From UBA3006 sp036746695 (lineage in GTDB: Bacteria; Actinomycetota; Acidimicrobiia; Acidimicrobiales; Ilumatobacteraceae): a stretch of DNA of 64,000 nucleotides. Positions 34,777 through 43,319 of the stretch are shown piece by piece. Below the pieces are notes generated by a model that made no database searches, had not been told where the DNA came from, and saw only the letters and a list, made by a program, of their open reading frames with translations. How positions within the stretch are numbered: the stretch's first letter is position 1; each line of letters opens with the position of its first letter. The DNA lies in assembly GCA_036746695.1 (NCBI GenBank), contig DAIODP010000001.1, forward strand, positions 434,001-498,000, written 5' to 3'. A program made the translations under genes and the position numbers.

Positions 34777-35702
34777 GAGTTTTTCTTTCTTGCAAAGATC
34801 TCTTTGTACACAGAGAGCCCATCAGATAGTGACGTCCAGTACGACCACCCAAGCTGAATCTTGGCACGCGTCGGCGATACCGCAATTCGTGAAATATCAT
34901 GCGGCCTGCGCGCCACCTTTTTCGCTTTCAGCGTGGTGCCTGCGCCTATCTGTTTCCACAATTCTTCAATCGTTGTTTGGATTCCCGTACCAATATTGAT
35001 AACCAGCCCACCACCCTTACTAATGGTGCGCACAAGCGCATCCACGGCGTCGTCGATGTACAGGAAATCCCGCGTCTCCTTACCGTTTCCATAAATTTCC
35101 GGATCTTCATTGCGAATAATTGCCGAGGCAAACGCTGCCACAACACCGTCTTGCCCACGTTGCCGCAATCCATAAACGTTTGTCGTTGCCAACACCGTGA
35201 ACTCGATGCCGTGAGTCTCCCGATACACACCAAGCAGATCGACCAACGTTTGTGCCATCACGTGCGGGACCCCAATGGCATCTGCCTTACGCCCCTCTTT
35301 CACCGGCAAATATCGTGCTGCAACTTCTCCGTAGAGCAATCCGGCAGGAATACATACCGCCACTTTCCCCACGCCGTGCATCCGCGCAGCCTCCAAAACA
35401 GAAAGCAGCATAGGCACCGAGCGAAGCACATCTTGAGTATCCGAGGACTGTGGCGGCAAGAGCGCCAAGTGGAAGATCACTTCGGGTTGACGAAGCCCAA
35501 CTAGTTCACCAAATTCGAGTGCCGAAACATCCAAGTGATGAAACTTCAAAGTTCCACCGCTGTTTCTGGAGTCGGCAAGATTCGCAAGCGAACCGGTGGA
35601 TAAGTCATCGACTACATCCACAGCGTGCCCATCAGCAAGCAGGCGCTCTACGAGGTGGGACCCAATAAAACCGGCCCCACCACAAACCAATACCTTCGTC
35701 AC
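34773..35702 (-). CDS. NAD-dependent epimerase/dehydratase-like SDR with altered catalytic site
   Basis: A 309-residue extended short-chain dehydrogenase with GGAGFIGSHL at 8-17 and a typical TNVYGLRQRGQDGVV second half, so it binds NAD and probably a nucleotide sugar. The YxxxK catalytic pair is missing: the segment where it should fall reads GVPHVMAQ, with Pro146 and Ala150 at the expected positions. It may be an epimerase using another mechanism, or a non-catalytic binding protein. It follows the nucleotidyltransferase gene with a 4-base overlap, so it belongs to the sugar-nucleotide block. Confidence 0.82.
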   Translation of the reverse strand: MTKVLVCGGAGFIGSHLVERLLADGHAVDVVDDLSTGSLANLADSRNSGGTLKFHHLDVSALEFGELVGLRQPEVIFHLALLPPQSSDTQDVLRSVPMLLSVLEAARMHGVGKVAVCIPAGLLYGEVAARYLPVKEGRKADAIGVPHVMAQTLVDLLGVYRETHGIEFTVLATTNVYGLRQRGQDGVVAAFASAIIRNEDPEIYGNGKETRDFLYIDDAVDALVRTISKGGGLVINIGTGIQTTIEELWKQIGAGTTLKAKKVARRPHDISRIAVSPTRAKIQLGWSYWTSLSDGLSVYKEIFARKKNS

Positions 35703-36694
35703 CTTGTGGCTTTGTCCTCTGTTGGAAACTTTGTATCAGTTGCAGAATGATTTGCTGGCACAGAACCATCGGCGCCAACAATGCATTGCTCAATTGATGC
35801 GCCGCCCCCTACTGTGCCCATGACCAACGAGTTTTCCACATGGGCGCCAGACTGAATGACCGCCCCCGGCAACAACACGCTGTGCCGAATACTCGCGCCA
35901 GAGGCAATGCGTACGTTTTCACCGATGACGCTGTCGATAATCAGCACTTCGTTTTCAATAACAGCGGATTTGTGCACTGCAGAATCATGCAGCTTCGCAA
36001 CATGAATATTGGCCGCAATGTAGGTGTCTGGCCGTCCCGCATCGATCCAATAGTCGTCGGTTGCCATCGCAAACAACTGACCCTCTTCCACCATCGATGG
36101 GAAGACCACACGCTCGATCGAGAGTTTTGCATCACCAGGCATTCGCTTCAGCACCGACGGCTCGAACACATAAGTGCCTGCACTGGCATTTCGACTTACT
36201 GTTTCGCCGGGTTGTGGTTTTTCGACAAACCGCAAGACTTTGCCATTTACGTCAGTTTCAACAATCCCAAACTGAGACGGATCGTCCACTGGCGTTAGAG
36301 AAATGGTGCCCTCGCCGTCGTGGCTGCGATGAAATGCAATCAGCGAAGCAACATCAAGATCCGTGAGTACATCACCATTTGCAACAACAAATGTGTCATC
36401 TATTCCGGCCACTCTTGCCGCAAAGCCAATCGCGCCCGCAGTGTCGAGCGGGGTGCTTTCAACGGCGTACGTCAATTTGACCGAACCGCACATACCGTTT
36501 GGAAAAGCCGCATAAAACGGTTCGGGTTTAAAGCCGAGCGCCAAAACGGCATCTGTAACTCCACCAAGAGCAAGTGAGTTCATCAATCGCTCGACCATTG
36601 CGACGTGAGCAATTGGCAAAAGCGGTTTTGGAATTGAGTAAGTGAGCGGCCGAAGTCGGGTTCCGAAACCGCCTACGAGCACAACCGCGTGCAT
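35699..36694 (-). CDS. Sugar-1-phosphate nucleotidyltransferase (mannose-1-phosphate guanylyltransferase-like)
   Basis: A 331-residue enzyme with the nucleotidyltransferase head VVLVGGFGTRLRPLTYSIPKPLLP, the metal motif GDVLTDLD and the FVEKPQPGE sugar-site motif. A C-terminal left-handed beta-helix (about residues 255-310; hexapeptide repeats such as VIGENVRIASGASI) follows. Related actinobacterial proteins make GDP-mannose (manC/mpg type), but UDP- or dTDP-sugar specificity is possible. With phosphomannomutase, Gmd and Fcl it could supply the GDP-mannose pool. The frame extends far upstream; ATG 36694 gives the conserved N-terminus. Confidence 0.88.
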   Translation of the reverse strand: MHAVVLVGGFGTRLRPLTYSIPKPLLPIAHVAMVERLMNSLALGGVTDAVLALGFKPEPFYAAFPNGMCGSVKLTYAVESTPLDTAGAIGFAARVAGIDDTFVVANGDVLTDLDVASLIAFHRSHDGEGTISLTPVDDPSQFGIVETDVNGKVLRFVEKPQPGETVSRNASAGTYVFEPSVLKRMPGDAKLSIERVVFPSMVEEGQLFAMATDDYWIDAGRPDTYIAANIHVAKLHDSAVHKSAVIENEVLIIDSVIGENVRIASGASIRHSVLLPGAVIQSGAHVENSLVMGTVGGGASIEQCIVGADGSVPANHSATDTKFPTEDKATR

Positions 36695-36704
36695 CGCGAG
36701 CGTT

Positions 36705-37376
36705 CTAACCCTGCTGTTGGTAAGTGCCGAGAGTTGCAGCCGAGGCTGGTTGCGGTATTTCAGTACCGTCTGCAGTAAACGCCAGCACAATGACCATTCC
36801 ATCGCCAGTGAGGCGAACCCCGTCAAAACTTGCAATCGATAGTTTCTGCGCTGCGTCCACCGTGTCCCAAACAACAACGGTCAACGTTGCGTCCTTGTCA
36901 CCACACTTCGTGTCGGCTTCAGAAATTTTCTCGCCGCCATTTATTGTTGGAGGGAACGTAATTTCGTCGTCGGTCGCAACAATTCCATACAGATCAAGAA
37001 TGGTTCCAAGCACTGCTTTGCGTTCACCAGCAAGAACTTGTGGCTTCCATGTAACAACACCATCGGCAACAATCGATGCTGGATCGTCTGGGTTGACTGC
37101 AGCAATGTCCTCTGGGCCAGATGGCATTCCATCTACCCATGCGTCGCACTTATAAATACCAAACGAAGTTGCGTACGTCTGGTTGGCGGTTACCGACGCA
37201 TCTACAGGCTGACCGCTCTGTCGGGCGTAAGCAATGAGGATGGATCCCAGAATGACGATCGCCAAGATAACGGTTGGGAAAAGCGACCCACCTTGAAAGC
37301 GGACCTTCTTGCCTTTGCCCTTTTGCGCGAGTTGGGCGATTTTTTTCGCTGATGTTGATCGTGCCACGAGGACCAA
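36705..37376 (-). CDS. Single-pass exported protein of unknown function
   Basis: A 223-residue protein that I do not recognise. A basic cytoplasmic head (KKIAQLAQKGKGKKVRFQGG) precedes one TM (about 32-50: FPTVILAIVILGSILIAYA). The outside domain of about 170 residues has two cysteines (KCDAW and TKCGDK) that could form a disulfide. Start choices are TTG 37376 and GTG 37367. It sits directly between a GT4 gene (4-base gap) and the nucleotidyltransferase gene, so it probably belongs to the same glycan operon; a scaffold or polymer-attachment role would be a guess. Confidence 0.65.
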   Translation of the reverse strand: MVLVARSTSAKKIAQLAQKGKGKKVRFQGGSLFPTVILAIVILGSILIAYARQSGQPVDASVTANQTYATSFGIYKCDAWVDGMPSGPEDIAAVNPDDPASIVADGVVTWKPQVLAGERKAVLGTILDLYGIVATDDEITFPPTINGGEKISEADTKCGDKDATLTVVVWDTVDAAQKLSIASFDGVRLTGDGMVIVLAFTADGTEIPQPASAATLGTYQQQG

Positions 37377-37379
37377 AGG

Positions 37380-38615
37380 CTATCGGTTGTTGAGGTAAAT
37401 CGCCTCATAGGCAGCCGCGACGGCAGCGGGAGAGGCGTGCTGAAGCACCCATGCTCGCCCGTTTACCCCCATGCTCTCGCGCAATTTCTGGTCGTTCAAC
37501 AGCGTTCTCAACGCTTCGATAAACGCGTTTTCGTTATCGGGTGGCACCGAAAGTCCAGCGCCACTTTCCGCAAGAATCTTCGGAATTTCCGAGCCCTCAT
37601 CAATTGCGGCAAGGACGGGCCGTGACGCGGCGAGGATGGAATACGACTTCGAAGGAACACTGACTGATGCGAGCCCAGCCCGCAATGGAACTACGTGAAT
37701 GTCACCCGTTGCAAGCACTTCGCTCAGGCGCTCAATCGGTTGATACGGGGCGAAATGAATGTTGGCAATTCCAGTCGCCTGATCTTGCAACATCTGTCGC
37801 GCGGCACCGTCCCCATTAATCACAAAAGCAATGTCGGGCAATTGTTGGGCTGCGGCAATCATCATTCCAAGCGACTGCGAGAAGCCAACGTTGCCCGCGT
37901 ACATCACCACCAAGCGATCGTCGATCCCCAATTCGCGACGATACGGAGTCATTCGCTGACCGGGAATGATTGCTGCCGTATCCACAAAGTTTGGAATCAC
38001 ATGCAGATTTGCCTGAGTAGCAGGGCTGACTTTTTGCGAAATGTTGCGTCGCAAATCTTCGGAAAGCAAAACAACAGCATCAGAGCGTTTGTAGCTTGCT
38101 CGCTCCAGCCAATATGCCAGGCGAATGATCTGCTTATTGGTGATTGCTCCAGTTTGAATTGCGGCATCTGGGAAAACATCTTGAATGTTGAAAACAAGCG
38201 AACCACCGCGAATCAGCTTGATGAACCAGCCAGTGAGACCAAGTGTGAGCGGCGGAGACATTGCAAGCACTCCATCAATGCGCCGTGGCGCGCCACCCGC
38301 GCGCAAGCCACACAGACCAACCAACTTGCTAAACAAAAGAAATCCCACCGCACGGCGCAGCAGATTACTTTTTGATTTTCCCGGAAACGGATGCACACGC
38401 GTAATCGAACCCCACGTTGTTCGCTGTGTTCTCCACAACTTGCCTCCCCACCCAGCATCAATTGCATGCTCGCGGTACCAAGGCAACGAAGTAACAACAT
38501 GCAATTGATGTCCGCGCGCGGCGAGTTCGTGCACAATTCTGGTCATCACCACACCGGTAGGAGCCATGTCTGGCTCGAAATGCGGGCAAAGAACCACTAG
38601 ACGAAGTGGCTTCAC
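37380..38615 (-). CDS. Family 4 glycosyltransferase (WbuB-like)
   Basis: A 411-residue GT-B glycosyltransferase. The N-terminus LRLVVLCPHFEPDMAPTGVV, with the ELAARGHQLHVVTSLPWY element, is typical of WbuB-like GT4 enzymes, which transfer N-acetylhexosamines or deoxysugars in O-antigen-like polymers. The donor region carries YAGNVGFSQSLGMMI and VPSKSYSILAASRPVLA. The start GTG 38615 overlaps the stop of the upstream GT4 gene (GTGA), indicating coupling. Sugar specificity cannot be deduced. Confidence 0.88.
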   Translation of the reverse strand: MKPLRLVVLCPHFEPDMAPTGVVMTRIVHELAARGHQLHVVTSLPWYREHAIDAGWGGKLWRTQRTTWGSITRVHPFPGKSKSNLLRRAVGFLLFSKLVGLCGLRAGGAPRRIDGVLAMSPPLTLGLTGWFIKLIRGGSLVFNIQDVFPDAAIQTGAITNKQIIRLAYWLERASYKRSDAVVLLSEDLRRNISQKVSPATQANLHVIPNFVDTAAIIPGQRMTPYRRELGIDDRLVVMYAGNVGFSQSLGMMIAAAQQLPDIAFVINGDGAARQMLQDQATGIANIHFAPYQPIERLSEVLATGDIHVVPLRAGLASVSVPSKSYSILAASRPVLAAIDEGSEIPKILAESGAGLSVPPDNENAFIEALRTLLNDQKLRESMGVNGRAWVLQHASPAAVAAAYEAIYLNNR

Positions 38616-39745
38616 GAGCGCCCAGCCCGCGACAATGTCAATGCTGCGTCGTAAGCAATGCACAAATCTTCCGCACTCTTTGCGCTGGTGAATTGCGCGC
38701 TGCGCGTTTGGCCTCGTGCAATCAATTCGGCCCTTCGCCTACCAACTTCGTTCAAAGCATCAGCCCAAGCGGATTCCTCCAACGGCAACACAAGACCTGC
38801 ATCGCCAACTACTTCCGGTAACGATGCGCAATCGCTGGCAATAACTGGCGCACCAAGCGCCATGGCCTCTACAACTGGAGCCCCAAAACCTTCGTACATA
38901 CTCGGAAACACCAATGCCTCCGCCAATCGAATCAAACCGTCACGGTCGTTAGCGCCAACCCGTCCAATTCGTATTGCGCGATCGCCTAAACCCAATTCGA
39001 CAATCATTTGATTGACATGAGTATCGGCCAAACCGTGTCCACCAGCCATCACTAACTTCAAGTTGTAATCACGCCACGGGCCAGCCAGCATGCGCAACAC
39101 AAACTCGTGATTCTTATGTGGGTGTGTCATGGCGGGAAAGATGAGGATGCGTGCATCGCCCAAATGAAAACGAGAGCGAAGCTCGCCTTCATCGGTTGCG
39201 TTCACGCCAATGTTGGGCTCAATCCCATGACGCACAACAAACGAACGCGACTCCACGTTGCCGAACGCTGCATCAAGCGACTGGCGCACATAGTTAGTTG
39301 GTGTAGCGATGCAGGTTGCGCGTCGCACCGATGAAGGAACACGATTGCGCAGGTAGCGCAATTTCATTGTGTTGAAATACTGCGGATAACTGAGGTACTG
39401 CACATCGTGAATGGTGAGCAAAGTTGATGCGTTTCCTCTGCTCGGAAGCGTGCCGCCGCCATGGTGCACGAGGTCGAAGTTGCGAGTCTTGCTTGCAAGC
39501 CAAGTGTTTTCAAGCGAAACGCGCAACTCTCGGTTTGAGCAATTGTTGCCAACCTCCACTACGCGCACATTTTGCGCAACGTCAGGGTGGGCAACCGAGA
39601 AACCGCGCGGAGCAAACACCATTACGTCGAATGGTGCATTGATTTCATGCAGTCCCAATAGTTGACGAACGAAATACTCTTCGCTTCCGCCAACCTGGCC
39701 AGGAACGCACCACAGCATGTTGATTGCAACAGATGGTTTACTCAT
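38612..39745 (-). CDS. Family 4 glycosyltransferase
   Basis: A 377-residue GT-B enzyme with an acceptor-binding head (INMLWCVPGQVGGSEEYFVRQLL). The canonical GT4 donor motif is PSMYEGFGAPVVEAMALGAPVIASDCASLPEVVGDA, with the EX7E glutamates. It resembles mannosyl- or rhamnosyltransferases of envelope polysaccharides. It is the middle of three GT4 genes linked by 4-base overlaps (39742-39745 upstream and 38612-38615 downstream), so the three are probably made together. Confidence 0.9.
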   Translation of the reverse strand: MSKPSVAINMLWCVPGQVGGSEEYFVRQLLGLHEINAPFDVMVFAPRGFSVAHPDVAQNVRVVEVGNNCSNRELRVSLENTWLASKTRNFDLVHHGGGTLPSRGNASTLLTIHDVQYLSYPQYFNTMKLRYLRNRVPSSVRRATCIATPTNYVRQSLDAAFGNVESRSFVVRHGIEPNIGVNATDEGELRSRFHLGDARILIFPAMTHPHKNHEFVLRMLAGPWRDYNLKLVMAGGHGLADTHVNQMIVELGLGDRAIRIGRVGANDRDGLIRLAEALVFPSMYEGFGAPVVEAMALGAPVIASDCASLPEVVGDAGLVLPLEESAWADALNEVGRRRAELIARGQTRSAQFTSAKSAEDLCIAYDAALTLSRAGRS

Positions 39746-40827
39746 GAACGTGCAACCACCTCGTCATACACCTGCGCCGTTGCCAGTGCTGTGGCTTCCC
39801 ACGACATTGCCTTAGCGCGTTTGCGACCGAGGTCCGCAAGCACCCCCCGGTTAGCCAACGCCACAACCACACCATCGGCAATACTTTCAATGTCAAGGGG
39901 ATCAACTAGTTGGGCGGCGCCGCCAGCAACTTCCTCTGTTGATGTTCCTTTGCTTGTCACAACCGGCACGCCCTGCGCCATGGCTTCCAAAATTGGCAGC
40001 CCGAAGCCCTCCCACACCGACGGGTAACACAACGCGCTCGCGCCCGCATACAACGCCGGCAAGAACCACTCTTCGACATGCCCAACAAACTGCACATCGT
40101 GAGACGGCGGAACGCCAACGTCTCCCCAACCAGAGGCGCCGGCAATAACAAGAGGCGGCAAGTCGTTTCGTGTGGATAATGCACGGACAAGTCGTTCGAG
40201 GTTCTTGCGCGGTTCGAGCGTGCCAACAAACAGCAAGTAATTTTCAGGCAACGAATAGTGTTTTCGTGCATGCTCAATTTCTTCGGCAGTTACATCGATC
40301 GCTCGAACGCCAAGCGACACAAGACGTATTCGGTCTGGACTGAAGCCGGATTCGAGGCAATCATTGACGGTTGCCATCGAACTACACAGCAGCATGTCTG
40401 CTCGCTTTTTTAGTACCTTTATGCTTCGTCGAAATACATCGTTGCCGCGCTTCGTGAAAAACTCCGGATGATGCAAAAAAGCCAAGTCGTGCACAGTTGC
40501 AACCATTTTCTTTTTTGTAGCAAATGGAATGATTGATGTGCAATGCACAAGATCGATGTCAGTTATCGTGCGCTCCACTCGCGGCTGATTGCAGCGCAGC
40601 GATAATTCGTAAAGCAACGGACCCGATGCCGGCAGCCCCGCAACATCGATAGAGATGTCGAAGGTGACACTTGGGTCCTCTCCGTGCCGACCGGAAACAC
40701 CGACAAGTTCGATATCGGGCCGCACTGCCGGAAGTGCGCGTGCCACTTCAATGGCCGAAACTGCCGTGCCTCCAGGCACTCGGTGCCAGCACTGCTCAAG
40801 CGTGTAAGCGACCCGCACGTCTTCCAT
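39742..40827 (-). CDS. Family 4 glycosyltransferase
   Basis: A 361-residue GT-B enzyme and the first gene of the GT4 trio. Its donor half contains PSVWEGFGLPILEAMAQGVPVVTSKGTSTEEVAGGA and LFVGTLEPRKNLERLVRAL, typical of mannosyltransferase-like GT4 proteins. The N-terminal segment AYTLEQCWHRVPGGTAVSAIEVARAL is the acceptor side. It diverges from fcl (40853) across 25 bases. The three GT4 genes, the exported protein, nucleotidyltransferase and SDR run in one direction with overlaps or short gaps from 40827 to 34773, suggesting one operon. Confidence 0.9.
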   Translation of the reverse strand: MEDVRVAYTLEQCWHRVPGGTAVSAIEVARALPAVRPDIELVGVSGRHGEDPSVTFDISIDVAGLPASGPLLYELSLRCNQPRVERTITDIDLVHCTSIIPFATKKKMVATVHDLAFLHHPEFFTKRGNDVFRRSIKVLKKRADMLLCSSMATVNDCLESGFSPDRIRLVSLGVRAIDVTAEEIEHARKHYSLPENYLLFVGTLEPRKNLERLVRALSTRNDLPPLVIAGASGWGDVGVPPSHDVQFVGHVEEWFLPALYAGASALCYPSVWEGFGLPILEAMAQGVPVVTSKGTSTEEVAGGAAQLVDPLDIESIADGVVVALANRGVLADLGRKRAKAMSWEATALATAQVYDEVVARS

Positions 40828-40852
40828 TGTGCCAACTCAGTATCGTCTAAGC

Positions 40853-41839
40853 ATGCCTACTTCGTCGTCCGCCACCGTTTCGCCTGCTTATTGGGCTAAT
40901 CGCACCGTCGTAGTAACCGGCGGTAACGGGTTTCTTGGCTCGAAAGTGGTTTCAACATTGCGCGACGCAGGCGCCATAGTTGTTGCACCAACGCATGCAG
41001 AGGCCGACTTCACTCTGGCCAGCGTCGCGGAAGAACTATTCCGCAAGCACAAACCGAGTCATGTCATTCACCTCGCAGCACGCGTGGGAGGTATTGGGTT
41101 CAATCAGGTTGCTCCGGCGCAGTTGTACCTCGACAACTTGCTGATGGGAACGCTGACCATTGAGGCCGCGCGCGCAGCAGGCGTCGAAAAGACTGTGCTC
41201 TTGGGAACAGTGTGCTCGTACCCAAAGTTCACTCCAGTGCCGTTTCGCGAAGAATCCTTGTGGGATGGTTATCCCGAAGAGACAAATGCTCCCTATGGAA
41301 TTGCAAAGAAAGCAATGCTCATTCATGCGCAGGCAAATGCGGCGCAATACGGTCAGCAGTTTGCATGTGTGATTCCCACCAATCTCTACGGCCCGGGGGA
41401 TCATTTCCATCCGTCCGTTTCCCACGTAATTCCGGCATTGATCAAAAAGTGTGTAGAGGCAAAAGAGAACGGAGACCCAAGCGTCTCTGTTTGGGGTACG
41501 GGCACCGCAAGTCGCGACTATCTCTACGTAGTCGATGCGGCCCAAGCAATAGTTCTGGCAGCCGAAGTGCGCAATAGCGCAGAGCCACTCAACCTTGGCA
41601 ACAACCGCGAAGTCACCATTCGAGAAACAGTAGAAACGATTGCTCGCATCGTTGGCTTCACCGGAACACTTGAATGGGATTCGTCAAAACCAGACGGACA
41701 ACCGCGTCGGCGCGTTGATGCCAGCAGAGCAGAGCGCGAACTTGGTTGGCATGCGTCCACAAAATTTGAAGAAGGCCTGCGCAACACCGTCGAATGGTAT
41801 TTGAAAAATCGCGAATCAGCCGAGAAAGCACCACGATAA
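40853..41839 (+). CDS. fcl: GDP-L-fucose synthase
   Basis: A 328-residue extended SDR, an epimerase/reductase that turns GDP-4-keto-6-deoxymannose into GDP-L-fucose. GGNGFLGSK is at 23-31, the catalytic Tyr148 and Lys152 in APYGIAKK, and a cysteine (Cys121) in the GTVCSYP motif typical of Fcl. HVIHLAARVGGIGFN and NLYGPGDHFHP also match. The start ATG 40853 has TATCGT exactly 6 bases upstream (leaderless). Gmd lies about 8 kb away on the opposite strand, so the pathway is split between two transcripts. A rhomboid gene follows 4 bases later. Confidence 0.92.
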   Translation: MPTSSSATVSPAYWANRTVVVTGGNGFLGSKVVSTLRDAGAIVVAPTHAEADFTLASVAEELFRKHKPSHVIHLAARVGGIGFNQVAPAQLYLDNLLMGTLTIEAARAAGVEKTVLLGTVCSYPKFTPVPFREESLWDGYPEETNAPYGIAKKAMLIHAQANAAQYGQQFACVIPTNLYGPGDHFHPSVSHVIPALIKKCVEAKENGDPSVSVWGTGTASRDYLYVVDAAQAIVLAAEVRNSAEPLNLGNNREVTIRETVETIARIVGFTGTLEWDSSKPDGQPRRRVDASRAERELGWHASTKFEEGLRNTVEWYLKNRESAEKAPR

Positions 41840-41843
41840 TTTC

Positions 41844-42635
41844 GTGAACTTGCCACCTCCCAGCGTTCCGCCTCCCCCGCCGCCACCGCGCGCCACCACA
41901 CGACGCCCATCGGCTCGCATCCAACGCCGTGAGCGTTTAGGCCAACAGCAAACAACTCCTCGATGGGCAGGCCCCAATCGACGTCGCTCCAACCAAATGA
42001 CATTCACCAATGCGATCATTGCAACGAATGTTGGCCTATACGTGTGGGGAGTACTCAACTCGTTTTCTACAACATCACGTGGAGGAATAACCGACTACGA
42101 GGCCAGGCTCGGACTCATGCGCCAATTCATTGATGCTGGCGAGTGGTACCGCCTGATTTCTTCAGGGTTTTTACACTTCGGACTTTTTCACGTCGCAATG
42201 AACATGTTTCTGTTATTTCAGTTGGGCCGCATGCTCGAACCGCTTTTAGGGCCCGGCAAACTTGGTTTGATTTATTTTGTATCCATGTTTGGCGGCGCGG
42301 CCGGCGCATTGCTGCTCAGCCCAAATGCTTTCACGGGAGGTGCATCTGGCGCAGTATTCGGCGTAATGGCTGCGGCAGTAGTTGGTATGCGTGAGCGAGG
42401 GGCAAACCCATTCCGCACCGGCCTCGGCATGACGTTTGCCATCAACATTGCATTCACGCTCGCGATTCCGGGCGTTTCAATCGGTGGTCATTTTGGTGGC
42501 GCAATCGCCGGAGCACTTTGCGGTGCTGTGATTCTTGCGCCTGCTCAATGGCGTCTGCCCGCATGGAGCCAGACAGTTATTCCCGCGCTCATTGGTCTTA
42601 CAGCTATTTATATTGCCGTTACACCCTCGCTGTAA
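41844..42635 (+). CDS. Rhomboid-family intramembrane serine protease
   Basis: A 263-residue protein with a Pro/Arg-rich cytoplasmic head (residues 1-50) and a six-TM rhomboid core. The catalytic Ser168 is in GGASGAVFG and His216 in GGHFGGAIAG, with the HFGLFHVAMNMF motif (116-122) between. Substrates are unknown. The frame starts at GTG 41844; a TTG at 41850 has TAATTT 7 bases upstream and could be a leaderless start instead. It immediately follows fcl. Confidence 0.92.
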   Translation: MNLPPPSVPPPPPPPRATTRRPSARIQRRERLGQQQTTPRWAGPNRRRSNQMTFTNAIIATNVGLYVWGVLNSFSTTSRGGITDYEARLGLMRQFIDAGEWYRLISSGFLHFGLFHVAMNMFLLFQLGRMLEPLLGPGKLGLIYFVSMFGGAAGALLLSPNAFTGGASGAVFGVMAAAVVGMRERGANPFRTGLGMTFAINIAFTLAIPGVSIGGHFGGAIAGALCGAVILAPAQWRLPAWSQTVIPALIGLTAIYIAVTPSL

Positions 42636-42685
42636 CTTCGCCTCAACTTCCTCCAATTCTGCTCATCTTTACGTTTGGAGAAATC

Positions 42686-43090
42686 ATGCTGCGCACCCTT
42701 CGTGCACCCGTATATGTACCGTCGCCACATATCGACCCGATCACCACGCCTCAACACGCACTGGCTGTTTTCTCACTTGCCATTCGTCGGCCACTTTGCC
42801 CCGAGCTGCTCGTCATCATGCTCGACTCCCAGTTCTGTGGCGTTGGCCTTCTGTCGTTCGACTTAGATGCACCGTTATCAAATGTGCTCGATCAAGCAGT
42901 CGGCATGTGCAGCGCAACAGACGTGGCAACATCAATCATTGCTGCCAGTGTCAAACCGCAGCCCGCACATGTCAGTACCGATAACAGCGAGTGGCAACTC
43001 ATTCGCGAAACATGTCGGCGCGCAGGCATTACTGCGCTGGACTGGTACGTGATAACAAGTGGTGCTGTTACGTGCCCAAGTAGGCGTTAG
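42686..43090 (+). CDS. Small protein resembling a RadC/JAB fold without its metal site
   Basis: A 134-residue protein. Its middle and end follow the RadC C-terminal domain: CPELLVIMLDSQ at the first strand, a helix VLDQAVGMCSATDVATSIIAAS, and ITALDWYVI near the end. Where RadC has the HxHPSG zinc motif, this protein reads SVKPQPAHV, so the metal site appears lost. This comparison is by eye and could be coincidental. A GGAG lies 5 bases before ATG 42686. Its stop interlocks with that of the convergent FmdB-like gene (TTAG, 43087-43090). Confidence 0.6.
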   Translation: MLRTLRAPVYVPSPHIDPITTPQHALAVFSLAIRRPLCPELLVIMLDSQFCGVGLLSFDLDAPLSNVLDQAVGMCSATDVATSIIAASVKPQPAHVSTDNSEWQLIRETCRRAGITALDWYVITSGAVTCPSRR

Positions 43091-43302
43091 TGGCAGCCGC
43101 AACCGGTGCCGCAACCACCCGTGGCGCGCGGCATGCTTTTTTGCGGTGCCGATGCGCCGCCAACCGAAGCAAACACGCTGAGCAGTCGCACGGCATTGTC
43201 ATGTCCATCGGGGCATGTTGCGGGAGTGTCTGCCTCCGACATCGAACGTCGCTCCTCGAAAACCGAATCACACGTCTTGCAACGAAATTCATAGGTAGGC
43301 AT
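43087..43302 (-). CDS. FmdB-type zinc ribbon protein
   Basis: A 71-residue protein starting MPTYEFRCKTCDSVFEE, the FmdB/CxxC_CxxC_SSSS regulatory domain, with a second Cys/His cluster at CPDGH and a Cys/Gly-rich tail (GGCGTGCGCH). The family is named after a formamidase-operon regulator, but most members are uncharacterised. The start ATG 43302 has TACACT exactly 6 bases upstream (leaderless), sharing promoter bases with the divergent DUF3039 gene. Confidence 0.88.
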   Translation of the reverse strand: MPTYEFRCKTCDSVFEERRSMSEADTPATCPDGHDNAVRLLSVFASVGGASAPQKSMPRATGGCGTGCGCH

Positions 43303-43319
43303 GCCCCTAGTGTAGAAGC
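43303..43319. promoter_or_regulatory. 17-bp bidirectional promoter core between FmdB-like and DUF3039 genes
   Basis: The two start codons are 18 positions apart (43302 and 43320). Plus-strand TAGTGT (43308-43313) lies 6 bases before GTG 43320. Minus-strand TACACT (43314-43309) lies 6 bases before ATG 43302. The two -10 elements therefore overlap in the near-symmetric CTAGTGTAG and could fire in both directions, giving two leaderless mRNAs. Inferred from sequence. Confidence 0.65.

Noticed and set aside
41877..41900. Proline codon run (CCG/CCC) as a possible repeat element
   Set aside because: It is simply the Pro-rich head of the rhomboid protein; similar runs occur in ftsH.
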